From Certhia americana (lineage: Eukaryota > Chordata > Aves > Passeriformes > Certhiidae): a stretch of DNA of 64,000 nt. The notes under the pieces are model-generated. The model was not told the DNA's origin, did no database searches, and saw nothing but the letters and a program-made list of their open reading frames with translations. The position numbers were made by a program, and so were the translations under genes. Shown here piece after piece: positions 50,088-61,872 of this stretch. Location of the stretch: the NCBI GenBank assembly GCA_018697195.1, contig CM031879.1, positions 39,955,715 to 40,019,714 of the forward strand, in the 5' to 3' direction. How positions within the stretch are numbered: the first letter of the stretch is position 1; every line of letters starts with the position of its first letter.

Positions 50088-50644
50088 TGCCCTGGTTTCG
50101 TCTGAGTTAGTGTTAATTTTCTTCCTAGTAGCTGTGACAGTACTGTGTTTTGACTTCAAGAGGAGAATAATCTTGATATCACATAAATGATGTTTTAGTT
50201 GTTACTAAGCCGTGCTTACTCTGTGTCAAAGACTTTTCAGCTTCTCACCCGCCCCACCAGCCAATAGATTATGGAACAGAGAAGGCTGCTGGGAGGAGAC
50301 ACAGATGAAACAGCTGAACCCAACTGACAAAAAGGATATTCTGTACCATAAGGAATCACATTCTTATATAAACTAGGAAAAAGTTGCCCATAGGGCTGCT
50401 ACTCAGGGACTGGTTGGACACCAGCCAGCAGGCAGTGAGCAATTACACCATGCATCATTTGGTTTTTATATTCTAATTATTTTATCACTATTATCTTTTT
50501 CTTTTCTGTCTTATTAAACTGCATTTATCTCATACCATGAATTTTACATTTTTTGCCTTCCAATTCTCTCCCCCATCCGACTGTGTGGAGGAGTGAATGG
50601 CAGATGTGTGGTGTTCTAACCACCTGCCAGGTTAAATCACAACA
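50088..50644 (+). mobile_element. Solo LTR, ERVL-like avian family, inserted in CR1
   Basis: A 557-bp segment from TGCCCTGGTTTCG to TTAAATCACAACA, with the TG...CA ends of a retroviral LTR. In order it carries a U3 body (GTTAATTTTCTTCCTAGTAG, then GACTTTTCAGCTTCTCACCC), a TATA box TATATAAA at 50365-50372, an ATTAAA polyadenylation signal at 50513-50518, and a U5 with CCAATTCTCTCCCCCATCC. I recognise this as an LTR type abundant in songbirds and other birds (TguLTR5-like in zebra-finch nomenclature, from memory). No retroviral coding sequence remains, so it is a solo LTR left by LTR-LTR recombination. The flanking CR1 halves and the imperfect 5-bp duplication fix its borders precisely. Confidence 0.92.
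50365..50372 (+). promoter_or_regulatory. TATA box of the solo LTR
   Basis: TATATAAA in the expected place at the end of U3, about 145 bp upstream of the polyadenylation signal. It could still direct transcription into the downstream flank, but nothing here shows that it does. Confidence 0.7.
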
Positions 50645-50872
50645 CAAAGAGGTTGTGTCTGTATACCAGGAAATAATTTCTTTTCATTGTGAAGGTGACC
50701 TAGCACTGGCACAGGTTGCCCAAAGAGAGTATGAGCTCTTTCTCCTTGTTTCAAAACCAGTTCTGGACAACTGCTTCTGGGTGACCTTGCCCAAGCAGAG
50801 GAAGTTGGACCAGACGACCTCCTTAGTCCCTTCTAAACTCATGCATTCTGTTATTCTGTAGTTCTGTCTTTC
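50645..50872 (+). mobile_element. CR1 LINE fragment, 3' piece (interrupted by LTR)
   Basis: Continuation of the sense CR1 copy: GCACTGGCACAGGTTGCCC, then TCTGGGTGACCTTGCCCAAG, then GTTGGACCAGACGACCTCC, ending in degenerate ATTCTGTTATTCTGTAGTTC tail repeats. It begins with the right target duplication CAAAG (50645-50649). Confidence 0.9.
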
Positions 50873-51610
50873 TGTGTTATTGTCAACTAAACACATATTA
50901 AACGTTGTTTAACATGATTAATGTTTTGTAACCAAAACATTAATTCACCAAAGCATAAATTGTTCATATAAACATAAAATATACCACTACTCTTGTACAT
51001 CCTAATTCCCGTAGACCTCCAACATATCAATTCACAACTGAATTTTCTGCTGTTAGTCATTTATTTTCTTTTATATGCAAAGCTCATGCTGGATTTCTGT
51101 CAATAGGAAAACTTCTCCAAAGTATTCTCAAAAGCTATTGCACATAATACTGTCCTTCAGCACACAACCTTCAGAAAAAAAGGATTGGTTCTTCTATTGT
51201 ACTTGCTATTAACAATTAAATTACATAATTCAGCCCTAAATGGAAATTAAAATTTCTAATTTTAACTGAAATTATATAAATGAGTAAGATTATTGTAACA
51301 TGGCATTTGAACCATTTCACAATTTGGGAAACTAAAAGGCCTCTGGATTTGAAGAATTTGGTTGTGATCACATGAGAACATTGACAAGTACAGAATAAAG
51401 AACTAATAGATTAACTTTCAGATGTGCCCTGTCTTTATTCAAAGACTGGCCATTACTTAGATTTCACCTTACTTTCCACTTCTTTGACCATTTGCAAGTC
51501 AGTGAAATACCAAAAGCTACCTGTTGCTGAAGAGCAGGTGCACTGGTAGGAAATCTTTATTTTTCCAGAAGATAACTGAATAATATCATTCTTGGAATTA
51601 CCAGAACTAG
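50873..51610. other. Unique non-coding DNA
   Basis: AT-rich, no feature recognised. Confidence 0.5.
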
Positions 51611-51805
51611 GAATCACAGAATAATTGAGGTTACAAGGGACCTCTGTGGGTTGTCTTCTCCATCTTCACTCCTCAAGCAGAGACACCTAGAGACAGTTGC
51701 TTATGACTGTGTTCAGATGACTTTTGAGTATTTTCAAGAAGGGAGACTTCACAACCTCCTTTGGCAACCTGTTCAAGTACTTAGTCACCCTCAGAACATA
51801 TGAGG
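51611..51805 (-). mobile_element. CR1 LINE 3' fragment (minus strand)
   Basis: GGAATCACAGAATAATTGAG, then GTTACAAGGGACCTC is the reverse complement of a CR1 tail. Read on the minus strand, TTGAACAGGTTGCCAAAGG leads to GAGGTTGTGAAGTCTCCC and then the tail. Confidence 0.88.
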
Positions 51806-52522
51806 GTAAACAAGTGAACAATTCCCTTAAACTCTAACTTTCACAGAATGAATGATTCCTGAATATTTTTGATATTTCAAATTATTTAAAGAAATGTTAC
51901 TATTTTTGTCACTCAAGAAACTTTCTGCGTTCTTTTCATTTTCACCCTTTTCTGCTAACAGCCAACATAGATTTTCACTATCTAACCTCCTTCTCAAAAA
52001 TTTCACCTAACCCATATACCCTGAAAATTCTGAGAGAAGTTTAATTGGATTTCCAAATCTTAAAGGGACTATTTTCAACTGTCTAACACTCTATTATGCT
52101 TCTGAGAGAGGCAAGTCTTACGATTTCTCATGGAAAAAGGCGTTTAGGTCATATAAACAAGATGTTCAAAATAATTTGTAAAACCAACAAAGATTATATT
52201 GCTGTAGATTAATCATTTGTACAATCTAAAAAGCAGTGAGATTGTCAGAATGGTCATGTTTAGAACTACAAAGAAAATTTTTTTTGTGTGTTTCTTTTTT
52301 TTTAAGAAATAATCAACCTGGGAGCATACCACTGCAATTTACTGACGAAAAGGAAAGGGAGAGACTTGTGAAATAATTGATAGCTGATTACAAAACCAAG
52401 ATTGGCACAGGGGTGGTGTTTTTTGTTTGGTTGTGGGTTTTTTTAAGATACTTTATTTTTATTAAGCCAAGATTTCTAGGTCATTGAATGATTTCTCTGT
52501 ACAACACGGGAAAAATGTCTTT

Positions 52523-52553
<31 letters not shown>

Positions 52554-53330
52554 GACAGAAACATAGCAGCCCTGACTGTTAACAAAGACACTCTCTCAGG
52601 TAGCCAAGATCAATTGCATCTGTGGTTTGTTTTAGTCATGAAAACAACTGGTTTCAATTATATTGAGAGTAAAAGAAAACCTAAAATAACAAGTATCAAG
52701 GATTAGCATTTTTGATTCTAGCCACTAAATCAATTGAACACGATTTACATTTCAAATCCTCACCAGTTGTCACGAGAGACACCATGATGCTTCTGTTTGG
52801 CCTTTTAGTTAGTATTGGCAAGTAAGAAATAGTTAGTTCCACTCTTTTGGTTGAATTCCAGTTTAGCAATTAATTGCATTCTGTCCACTTAATTGATCTT
52901 AGAAATTTCATGTGGAAAAGTCCTCTTCCCTTTTTTTGTTAAATGCAACATATTGCTGCTTCCTACTGTTCAAATACCAAACTCATTATATCCCAATTCC
53001 ATGTCTAAGTAAACAGAATGAGTTCTAAATGAAACTGTTTTACAGGAAGTGCTTAGGAATTTCTCTAAAAGACAATATTCCAGATATACGCATGAAATTG
53101 GTATCTTTACTTGTCTTTCAAAAACATGCTATAAAATAAGTTCAGACTGTCTTCTAAAATGTGTTTTCTTATTTACTAAAAGGTGAAAAAATCTTTAAGT
53201 ATGTTAAAATGCAAAATAAATTTTTATTTTTGACTTTTCTGACTTTCCTATTTTCTCTGCAATTTGTCAGGTTAACAAAAACAAAGGTTACATAAACTTA
53301 CTTAATTGCTCTTGTTCCAGAAAGCATGTT
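51806..53330. other. Unique non-coding DNA with a T15-C-T18 tract
   Basis: The T-rich tract is at 52520-52553. Otherwise no gene or mobile element recognised. Confidence 0.5.
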
Positions 53331-53432
53331 TGGTTGTTTTTGGGTTTTTGGGGCTTTTTTTGTTTGTTGTTTTTTTGGGGTTTTTTGGTTTTTTTGGTTT
53401 TTTGGGTTTGGGTTTTTTTTTTTTTTGTTGTT
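53331..53432 (+). repeat. T/G-rich low-complexity tract
   Basis: About 100 bases of T runs broken by G groups: GGG at 53342, GGGG at 53350 and 53377, GGG at 53404 and 53410. Four or more G groups on one strand could in principle fold as a G-quadruplex, though several loops are long. Confidence 0.9.
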
Positions 53433-53854
53433 ATTTATCAGAAAGAAATATTGATTGTCAGTAATCTGAGTATAAAGTCAGGTGCAGGAGATTGAAGTCA
53501 ATACCAAAACAGATCATTAGTGCAGTTATATTTTCCTCTCTAAGGGTTTTTTTGCCCCTTCAAGAGTCCTAATCCACTACTCTGCTCTGTGCCCCTGTAC
53601 TGAGATGAGCCATTTTCTAGATGTAAAAGACAAAATATCTAAGGTACAACATATTCCAAATATTGACCAACAAATGAAATCCTTCTCATCAATGAGAGAA
53701 ACATTCAAGACTCCAAAATATGTTATATCTTATTTGGAGTTCCAGCCTGCTCTCCAGAGTAAAAGAGAGACATGGACATAATGAGAGAACACAGCAAAGG
53801 ACCATGAATGTGAATCAAAGACTAGAACATCTCTTTAAAGAGGCTTAAAGAGCC
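53433..53854. other. Unique non-coding DNA
   Basis: Nothing recognisable before the CR1 fragment. Confidence 0.5.
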
Positions 53855-54205
53855 AGTACAGTTCAGTGTGGAGAAGAGAAGGCTCAGGGATTCCCCAATG
53901 CTTACAAATGCCTGCAGGGAGGAGGGTGTACAGAGGACATAGACAGGTTCTCTTCAGTGTGTCCATTGTCAGGAGAAGATGCTATGGGCATGAAATGAAA
54001 CATTGGAGAGTTGCTCTAAAAATCAGGAAAAGTGTTTTATACTGGAACAGGATGCCCAGAGCAGATGTGGACCCTCCATCCATGGAGATATTCAAAAGCC
54101 ATCTAGACACTCTTCTGAACAATCAGCTCTGGGTGACCTTGTTTATGACATACATTCCTGCTCAGATAACTTTCAATCATAGTCATTCTGTGATTATTTG
54201 GAAGT
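53855..54205 (+). mobile_element. CR1 LINE 3' fragment (plus strand)
   Basis: TCAGTGTGGAGAAGAGAAGGC, then AGGATGCCCAGAGCAGATG, then CCATCCATGGAGATATTCAA and CATTCTGTGATT give the CR1 order up to the tail. Minor frame-open stretches (a 116-codon frame, 53866-54216) are this fragment: the residues PSMEIFKSHLDTLLNNQLW mirror the CR1 ORF2 C-terminus. Confidence 0.9.
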
Positions 54206-57200
54206 TTTCACTATAAATAATATATTCTGACATCTTGCATCTGAAATGCAAGTATGAGTTAGTACAATGGAAATTATCTCGCCAGTTTTTCGGAACACTT
54301 TATTAGTTGTGATAAAAAGTATAAACCAAAACTCTGCAATTTTACTCTTTTTCTGTTGTGCAGTATTCACATTACTATTTAACTCTAAAACATTTATGAA
54401 TGTTCTTTGTTAATTATAGACAGAAGAACTCCTCTCATACATGAGACTTTTGACTCTAAGTTCCTTTAGACTCTGCTCTTTCAACGGAGTCTTTCCCTTT
54501 CTGTTAGTCTGTTGCTTACATTTTTTTCACTGCAAAATTCTTTTAAGTTATTTTTTCCTTTATGTTTTCCAGTACTTTTCAGAAAGAGAGAAAGAACTGA
54601 ATAAGATGTTTGTTCATCTAAAATACATTGTTTTATTTTTAGGAAGTGGATTCCTAGCTCTTTTAGATAGTCCTAAATGCTGTTTCAACATGAACTTAAA
54701 CTGCGTCTTGGTCCTTGCTCAGCTGAATAATGCATATAAAATAAATGAAAGAGTAGAATTATAATATCCATAATATATTTTCTATGTGACAGTGAAACAG
54801 TTCACTACATACATATATTTATAGATAGTCAGATACAAATATTTATTTTATCCACAGGATTTTATCTTTATTTCTTTGCTGAATACTTCCACATATACCC
54901 ATTTCATCTAGGAACACCTTACTATTCAATTTTCTTCCCTCTATTACACCTTTGCAAAGCAATCATATGATAGTTTCTCATCCAATGTAATCAAAATCTT
55001 AATACAGATGCTCTGTTTAGCTTTCTCTGTTCATATACATTCCTTTTGTTCAACTGGTGTTTCCATTCTTCCTACCTATTTTCCACACTATTTCCCCAGG
55101 GTTCTGCTCAACTGATTTTTTTATTACACACATTTTGCTTGGTCTCTGTTTTCTTGCCAAGATAGGAGTCAAACAATCCATTCCTGTGCTGAGCAAGGAA
55201 TATAATGCAAAACAGAGTCCACAAGAGAAGGTCCTGATAGGTGAGTTCCTACTGCTGCCTGAACTAATAGAGAAGAAGAATGTGTTCAGACAAGCAGAGA
55301 AGATAAAATGCAGCAGACTTGTTCAAGGATGAAGTAGCACCAAATGACTGCATCAACTGAAACAAAACAGAATTGAAGCTGCTGGGAATGAAACAGTGGA
55401 AGGCAAAGGAACAGAAGCTGATGAGATTTGAAGACTTTATTTCCCAAGACAGAATCAAGAGGACTTTCTTTTAGAGTCTGTTATAAGAGCCACAGTGGCC
55501 ATTTAAAAAGAACTACTGAAAAATCATTTCTTCATTTTCAGTACATAATGCAGGGTTGCTATACCTTTAAGAAAATGAAGTAGACTGTACGGCCTGACTG
55601 TTGCACATTTTGATAAATATCATTATCATCATATTTTGTGAAATATTAACATGATCACTTTCAAATGCTTGATAGAATCTGTCCAATTAAAATAAAGAAT
55701 AAGTGTCTTGGCCAGTTTGGACAACACATTAAAATTTTCAGTGTCGTTAACGCGCTACACCTTAAAAAGTTCTAAAATAGAGACAATGAGATGTTTTCAA
55801 CAACTGAACCTCACAGTGATTCCATCCTCACTTTGTTTCTGAAAGCATGTGAAAGCTCTGTCCCTTGTGTTAAGTGGCTGAATGCCAAACCAAAAGGGCC
55901 CTTAGTCATTTCTGTATGGTGCTGTAACTGCAGCAACACCGATTCACTGTCACCTTACTACAGTGGTATAGTTTTTCATTTGGAATTGGTTGAGAGCTTG
56001 CTCACATCCACAAAAAGGAAAAATCTTAATAGCAGCACCCATAAGGACTAATGCAAATCCAAACTAGACTCCTTTATAAAATAGCTAAAGCATCCATGTA
56101 CAAGCTGTATTTTTTTTTCCTACATACAGAGATACCAACTGCAGCCATCAAATATATTTGACATGACAGGTCAATGTAAATTATACCAAGTAATGATAAA
56201 AGAAATATGAGCAAAGCAAGTGGCAATAGCTAAGACAAATCAGCAGCAAGAAATACAGAGGTACAGTAAAACTATGGTCAAATTACAAGAGTAAATGTAT
56301 CCTGGTTGCAGAATAGTTGTACTTATTACAATTACTGTATTCTAATTATTATAGACTAATATTTATATGTATATACCTGACTTCCTATTAAATCTAAACT
56401 TTCAATCTGTAGGTATGAAACTCTAAAAATAAAGTACCCTTCAAAAGAGAAATATCTAAATTTTTTTCTGCCACTTCCATAGTCATTGTACTGAGTACAT
56501 GATTTGGCTAATGTACCACTGGGACAGTACCGTATAACTCTCTGCATTTTTCATTCAAAGATTTCCAACAAATTTCTTGCCTTTTCTGAAACATGCAGTT
56601 ATTTCATATGTCCTGAACACCCCTTCTACAGTTTATAAAGAAGAGGAGGGTAAACAGTTAAAGAATTAGACACATTTCTGTTCAAGTTTGATTTGGACAG
56701 AAAACCAAAGTATGCATGTTATCTTTAGCTTTTTAATTTACTTCAGTGTGGCAGGTAGTTCAGTAAAAGACAGAGATCACGGGAGGTTTTGTTGCCCAGC
56801 TACTGAATCTTTTTCACTTGACAGAGTAATTAACTCTCAAAATCTTTTGTTGTGTGGTGGAAATTATTTTATACTTCAGCTGTACCAATAAAGTTTTGGG
56901 AAAGAGAAAGCAAAACAACTCCACCACTTCTGAATTTCACCAAATATTATTTCTCCACTTTTAAAAATTCTGCATAAATATTTATATTTCATATCACATA
57001 CCCTCACCAGTTTTAAATTATAAGTTACATTCAGACACCTCAGACTGCCTTTACTAGCTGAAATTCTTCATGTTGGCACAACACATGCCACAAGCTCAGC
57101 AACCGAAAAAAGATGCTTTGTTATGTTCACTCACAACCCTGTTTGAAATTGCACAGATGTAACTCTTCTTGTTAACTTTTTCTTCTTCATGACAAAAGCC

Positions 57201-58639
57201 TTGGTTATGGCAGTCATTTGATAATGCCAGTTTAACAGCATATGCTATTTTGAAAAGGAATGGAGAGATTGAAGCACCACATGCTTCAATCCATGCAGCA
57301 GCAGCAGAGATTGCCACTTCTCCAGAAAAAAGAACTGAAATATCATAACAAATTATCCTTTGAAAAATTAATGGGCTCCTCTCAAGAAATCACAAGGAAT
57401 AAGTTATTTATAAATTAAAACTGCTTAAGTTGTTAAATATTTGAGAGATGATGAAGATATTTTATGTTGCCTTCTGCAAAAATGGTGAATGAAGTGGGGT
57501 TTAACTATCTTCCAGCTAAAAAACAGTGAGTTTTGATGTCTACATATTACCAATTCAGTCACAATGTGAGTGAAAATAGGATCACTCTAAAAACAACATT
57601 CAGCCCCAGAACAATATAAAACACTTCCTCACAGTCAAAATTTACTTACAAGACCTTTATTTTTCTAACAGTATGATTGCCTTGGATCAAAGACCAACCG
57701 TTTTAAGTGTTTTCAAAATCTCTAGTTTGTAGAAATAGTGCTATAAATAATATGTTTTTGTCTTGCCGTGTTGAACAGCAGTTGTACAAGAATGGCTTTG
57801 TCATGCCAGTCAATACATCTCAAGAATGCAATAAAGAGCTGCACAGTAATCCAAAAATGCTCTATGGAATTCTTTATACTTGGAGTGACAATTGATTTCT
57901 ATGTTTTCAAAAATTCCAAGGTTTTAATAAATGTCCGAGCAATGACTGCAATCTTCCTTTTTACAGCTTATTATATTAACAATTAACATCCAACTAAATA
58001 ACCTAGCTATAGAAATCAAAATGAGATTTAATTTTGTCTTTTCAGCAACCTGTTTATTCAGTTTTACATTTTGCCATATTTTCCTCTGTTTCAAACGTTT
58101 CATACAAATACACTTTCAATATGCGTCAAAGGGTTCAAAAGTAAATCAGGTGTCAGATAGATTTCATAAAGACATTCATTTGTGCATTTTAAAAGAGTAA
58201 CTCACACAAATATTTGGCTATCAGTTTTATTTTGTACTGGACTCAGGAAAGTCCTTAGGCATATGCACAGTCATGGATGTAGAGAGTACTTAAAGGTTTG
58301 CATAATTAAAAGCCATGACTGAGAAATAAAACTTAACTGCAGTGATTCAAGCGTGCCTTTAAATCATCATGATTTTGTATCTGTGGGAGTAGAAAAAGAG
58401 GTACTACCACCTCTCCAGGTTTTTTTCCTACAGTGCCCACAAATTAATTTGCTTCCTAACTGGTAAAACAGGTTTATATTGGTACACAGGCTTAGCAATA
58501 TAGCATGCTTTTCGTTGCTTCTTTGGGGACTTGCACTGTGAAATATGTCTTTGTTCCTCATACGTAATTTGGACTATGTCTCCTTTTTATAGAGAGAGAC
58601 CTTATTCCTAATTTAATTCCTTTGACCTATGCCATACCA
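54206..58639. other. Unique non-coding DNA
   Basis: AT-rich with no recognised mobile element. Open frames of 107 codons or fewer (for example 54441-54764) are hydrophobic, low in information and not convincing. A CAGCAGCAGCAG run sits at about 57296. Confidence 0.5.
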
Positions 58640-59300
58640 ACATAATACAATTAGTGTCAGTATTTTTAAGAAGTGGAAAATATAGCAGTGCACGGCCAAT
58701 GTGCATCATTTAGGAAACAATATGAACAAAATAACTTGCCAATGTGTTAGCAAATATTTGGATGTTATGCTTCAATATCTCTACCATAAATGTGTCAGCT
58801 CAAACCAAAAGTGCATTGTATACTGCTTCATTGCAAGGACAATGAAAATGGATCCATCTTAATTTCCATTGTCCAAATGTGCAATTAAACCCTGCTGATG
58901 TGGTAAATATAAAGCTGCTTTGTTGCTTCAATGTGAGTTGGTTATTACAAGGAAGCCTCCCAGTTTGAGTTTAAATGAGAAATCAAATTGATTAGCATAT
59001 AATTAGAGATAAACAGGCTCATATAAAAATCTAACCTCATGCAGGCATTGTCTGTTCAGTTAATTAGGGCTCAAACTGAGCTTTCCATTTATAAACATAA
59101 ATTGGACTTAGTTGAAAATTGCTCTGTCTCCTGGCGTTCAGTGATAAGATTCAACATATTTGATAGTCTGTCATTGTGTAATGACATTTAGAACTCTGAA
59201 TATCAATATGCACTGCATCAAAGACTGTTGAACTTCACATTTGTAATTCAAGTTTGAGTTTCACATCTGCTATTTAAGAAGAACCTTGATGGCTTAATGG
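58640..59300. promoter_or_regulatory. Candidate conserved non-coding element / enhancer
   Basis: A long unique block with homeodomain-type sites: GATTAGCATATAATTAGAG at 58990-59008, GTTAATTAGGGC at about 59058, GTGCAATTAAACC at about 58879. It also has runs of mixed-composition sequence with no homopolymers and no repeat signature. This is the texture of developmental conserved elements in gene deserts. The claim is inference: no alignment was possible, and it carries no coding frame. Confidence 0.3.
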
Positions 59301-60556
59301 ATAAGATGCTGATCTTTCCCAGTCTACCTTCTAAGCAATGAGCACAAATAAAGTGTTGTTTCTGCTTAATCCTACAGAAGCAGGAAGCTGCATCCTGCAC
59401 AATCAGCAACAACTATTCAAAGACAGGTTGAGTAATGTTTGCACCATGTCCATCTAAAACTATTTTAATGGATCATAAACATTATTTTAACCATATAATT
59501 AAATATTACAGGGTTTATAAGTGCACTCTTAAGTGTGTCAAGAAAAAAACAGGAAGACTTTACACTTTAATTGGAGACTTTTTTCCTAAGTGAACATAAC
59601 TAAAGAGGTGTAGATAGATTTAAGAGACATTTCCCATTCAGTGAAAGCTACAAACAGAGAAATGGATTTAAATTGTTACAAAGATTGATCTTAGTGTTCT
59701 TGTGACTTGCTTTGGGAAACGCTTGTTAAAAGAATCTCTGCAGATATTATTATAATATATGAACAGCATGAGAAATAACATCTTAAGTCAAAATATTTTA
59801 AAATAAAATTGCTGCTCCTTACATGGATTCTACTAGATTTGCAATCTTATATTTAGCAATTATAAAGAGGCAGCTGAATCATTCAAAATTTTAACTTGAC
59901 CATTTTAATTCCTTAGAATTAAGATAATTTATTTTATTACACCAAGAAGTGAGAAGGAAGGCTCTTTTTAATATTCTCTTTTTCTTAAATATGCTTCACT
60001 GCTTGGTTTGTCGCACACTGTTACTAGCCTGATACAGATCACCTCATCCTTTTTATCCTTTTTTTTTTTTTTTCTCAAGGAATTAACTGCAGGAAGTATA
60101 GCTATAGCTTGACATCTCAAGCAAGCAGCATAAGTACACTGGTTTAATATTCAAGGTGGGGAGTCACTACATGAATGATATCTCAAAGATACTGACTATT
60201 GTGGACCATTTCCATTACAGGCATTTCACTTCCAAAATACCTCATGTTATGCTGAGTCAAAATCAAAACGTGTTTGGAAATTGATACAGTGAGTTCAAAT
60301 TAAAATTATTTTAGAGTGAAAAAATGTAAAGTATAAGGAATAGTCTTAAGACTTCAGCACAGATAAAAAAATAAGGATATTACCATAGAAAGGTTTTGTA
60401 GAGAGGACAATATAGGCCTTAAGATTGATTTAAATGGTAATGTAAGATTTTTGTTGCCAGAAAGATTTTTTATTCAAGACATGTTTCACCCAAATCTTTC
60501 TTTGTTTTGCAATGGATTTTTCTGCATCACCATAAAGCATTTTAACTTTAGTGTCT
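59301..60556. other. Unique non-coding DNA
   Basis: AT-rich with a T run near 60059-60073. No gene or mobile element seen. Confidence 0.5.
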
Positions 60557-60700
60557 CTACAGACTGCCCAAAGAGCTTATGGAGTCTCCATTTTTATAGG
60601 TTTTCAATATCTTAAAGTTCCTTGCAGCCTGAAGGGACACTCCTTTTATGTGTTTGGACAATTCCCTTCTAATCATGGATTGACCTGATGAGAATTATAG
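60557..60700 (+). mobile_element. CR1-like LINE fragment, old
   Basis: ACAGACTGCCCAAAGAGCTT, then ATGGAGTCTCCATTTTTATA, then GGTTTTCAATATCTTAAAG resembles the ORF2-end to 3' UTR transition of CR1 (GGCTGCCCAGAGAGGTTGTG, GAGTCTCC, GAGATATTCAAAA). It is much more diverged than the other copies and lacks a clear tail. Confidence 0.5.
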
Positions 60701-61734
60701 GATAGACCATTACTAGTGGGGAAAAAACTACTCGAATTTCTGTTAGCTTTTAAAAAAATGTTAAATGATAAAAGAATGACAAAAACTCATCTTAAATTTA
60801 AAGTTTCATTTGATAATTGCTTTTCTGGACAGTGCCATCTCTACTGCCATCTCCTTTCTTGATCACTTAGACCCTTATGGTGGTGCTATCATAACCATGC
60901 AGCCTGACGTTTTTAGTCAGCTAGAAAGGCAAAAAAAGCCAGAATCACTACTACATCCTTTGAAAACACCAATTCACTGTGAGATCTTGTAACTGAGCCT
61001 GCCTTTGAACAGGGAAATGCTTGCTTTCACTACTTTTCATACTATTGAAGAGAGAGAAATTCCATTGTCTTCCAATTGTATTTCCAATGGTTCAAAGTTT
61101 AAAACTTCGTAAGGTCATTTTTTAATTCACATCTATGTGGAAAACAGTGGGGCAATAAAAGAACTTTATTCAGTAGACAAGGCAGACAGGGCTAGCAAAT
61201 GAAGCAATCAAAACATGGCCCACCTCATTGTCACATACACATCCTGCATTTCTACTCTAATTCTTTTTATTATTTTTCCCTCACCAGTGGCATTATTTTA
61301 AAATATGGGAAGATAAATATTTTTTCTACTCTGAAGGTGTATTCTGAAGATATTAAAGCAAAATTTCTAATTACACAAGAATTTTTGGTTGGGTTTTTTT
61401 TTTAACAATTTAATGTGAAATTACTTACCTCTACAGCTTAGTATTTAATGTAAACTCCTGATTTGGGAAGAATCAGAGAGAAAATTAAGATAAGGAAACA
61501 TGAGAAAAAGATCTCTCACAAAACAGAGAGGCTATTTCTATTTTTCAGAAATACAGAAGAGATTTAATCCAAAACTGGTACAAATACTCGTATGATATCC
61601 TGATGGAAAAAGTGGAAGATGATGGCATGGAAATTAGAATGATCTTTTGGAATTTTTTTTATCATCTATTACTTGATATTCCATTTCAGGATTTCATTCA
61701 GTTTCTTTCTAAGTTATGTAAAAAGCCAAACCAA
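60701..61734. other. Unique non-coding DNA
   Basis: No supported feature; short open frames only. Confidence 0.5.
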
Positions 61735-61872
61735 ATTTAAAAACCCACCAAACACACGAAAAAACCCACCACCACCATAAAATAAAATATTAAAAAAAAC
61801 AAACCACAAAAAAATCCAAATGCAAGTAGAAGTCCAAAAGATCAGGGAAATACAAAAAAGAAAAAAAAAATT
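61735..61872. repeat. A/C-rich low-complexity tract
   Basis: A runs broken by CC, CCC and CACC groups (ACCCACCACCACCATAAAAT within it). It is the complementary type of the T/G-rich tracts at 12.2 and 53.3 kb. Confidence 0.88.

Noticed and set aside
50553..50896. Open frames on both strands beside the LTR
   Set aside because: They run across the LTR end and the CR1 3' piece; both are non-coding repeat sequence.
53866..54216. 116-codon plus-strand open frame
   Set aside because: Its translation contains the CR1 ORF2 C-terminal pattern (PSMEIFKSHLD) and ends in the CR1 tail.
59290..59300. tRNA A-box-like TGGCTTAATGG
   Set aside because: It resembles the D-arm of tRNA-Arg, but no B box (GGTTCGANTCC) follows within 60 bases and no cloverleaf or acceptor stem can be drawn.
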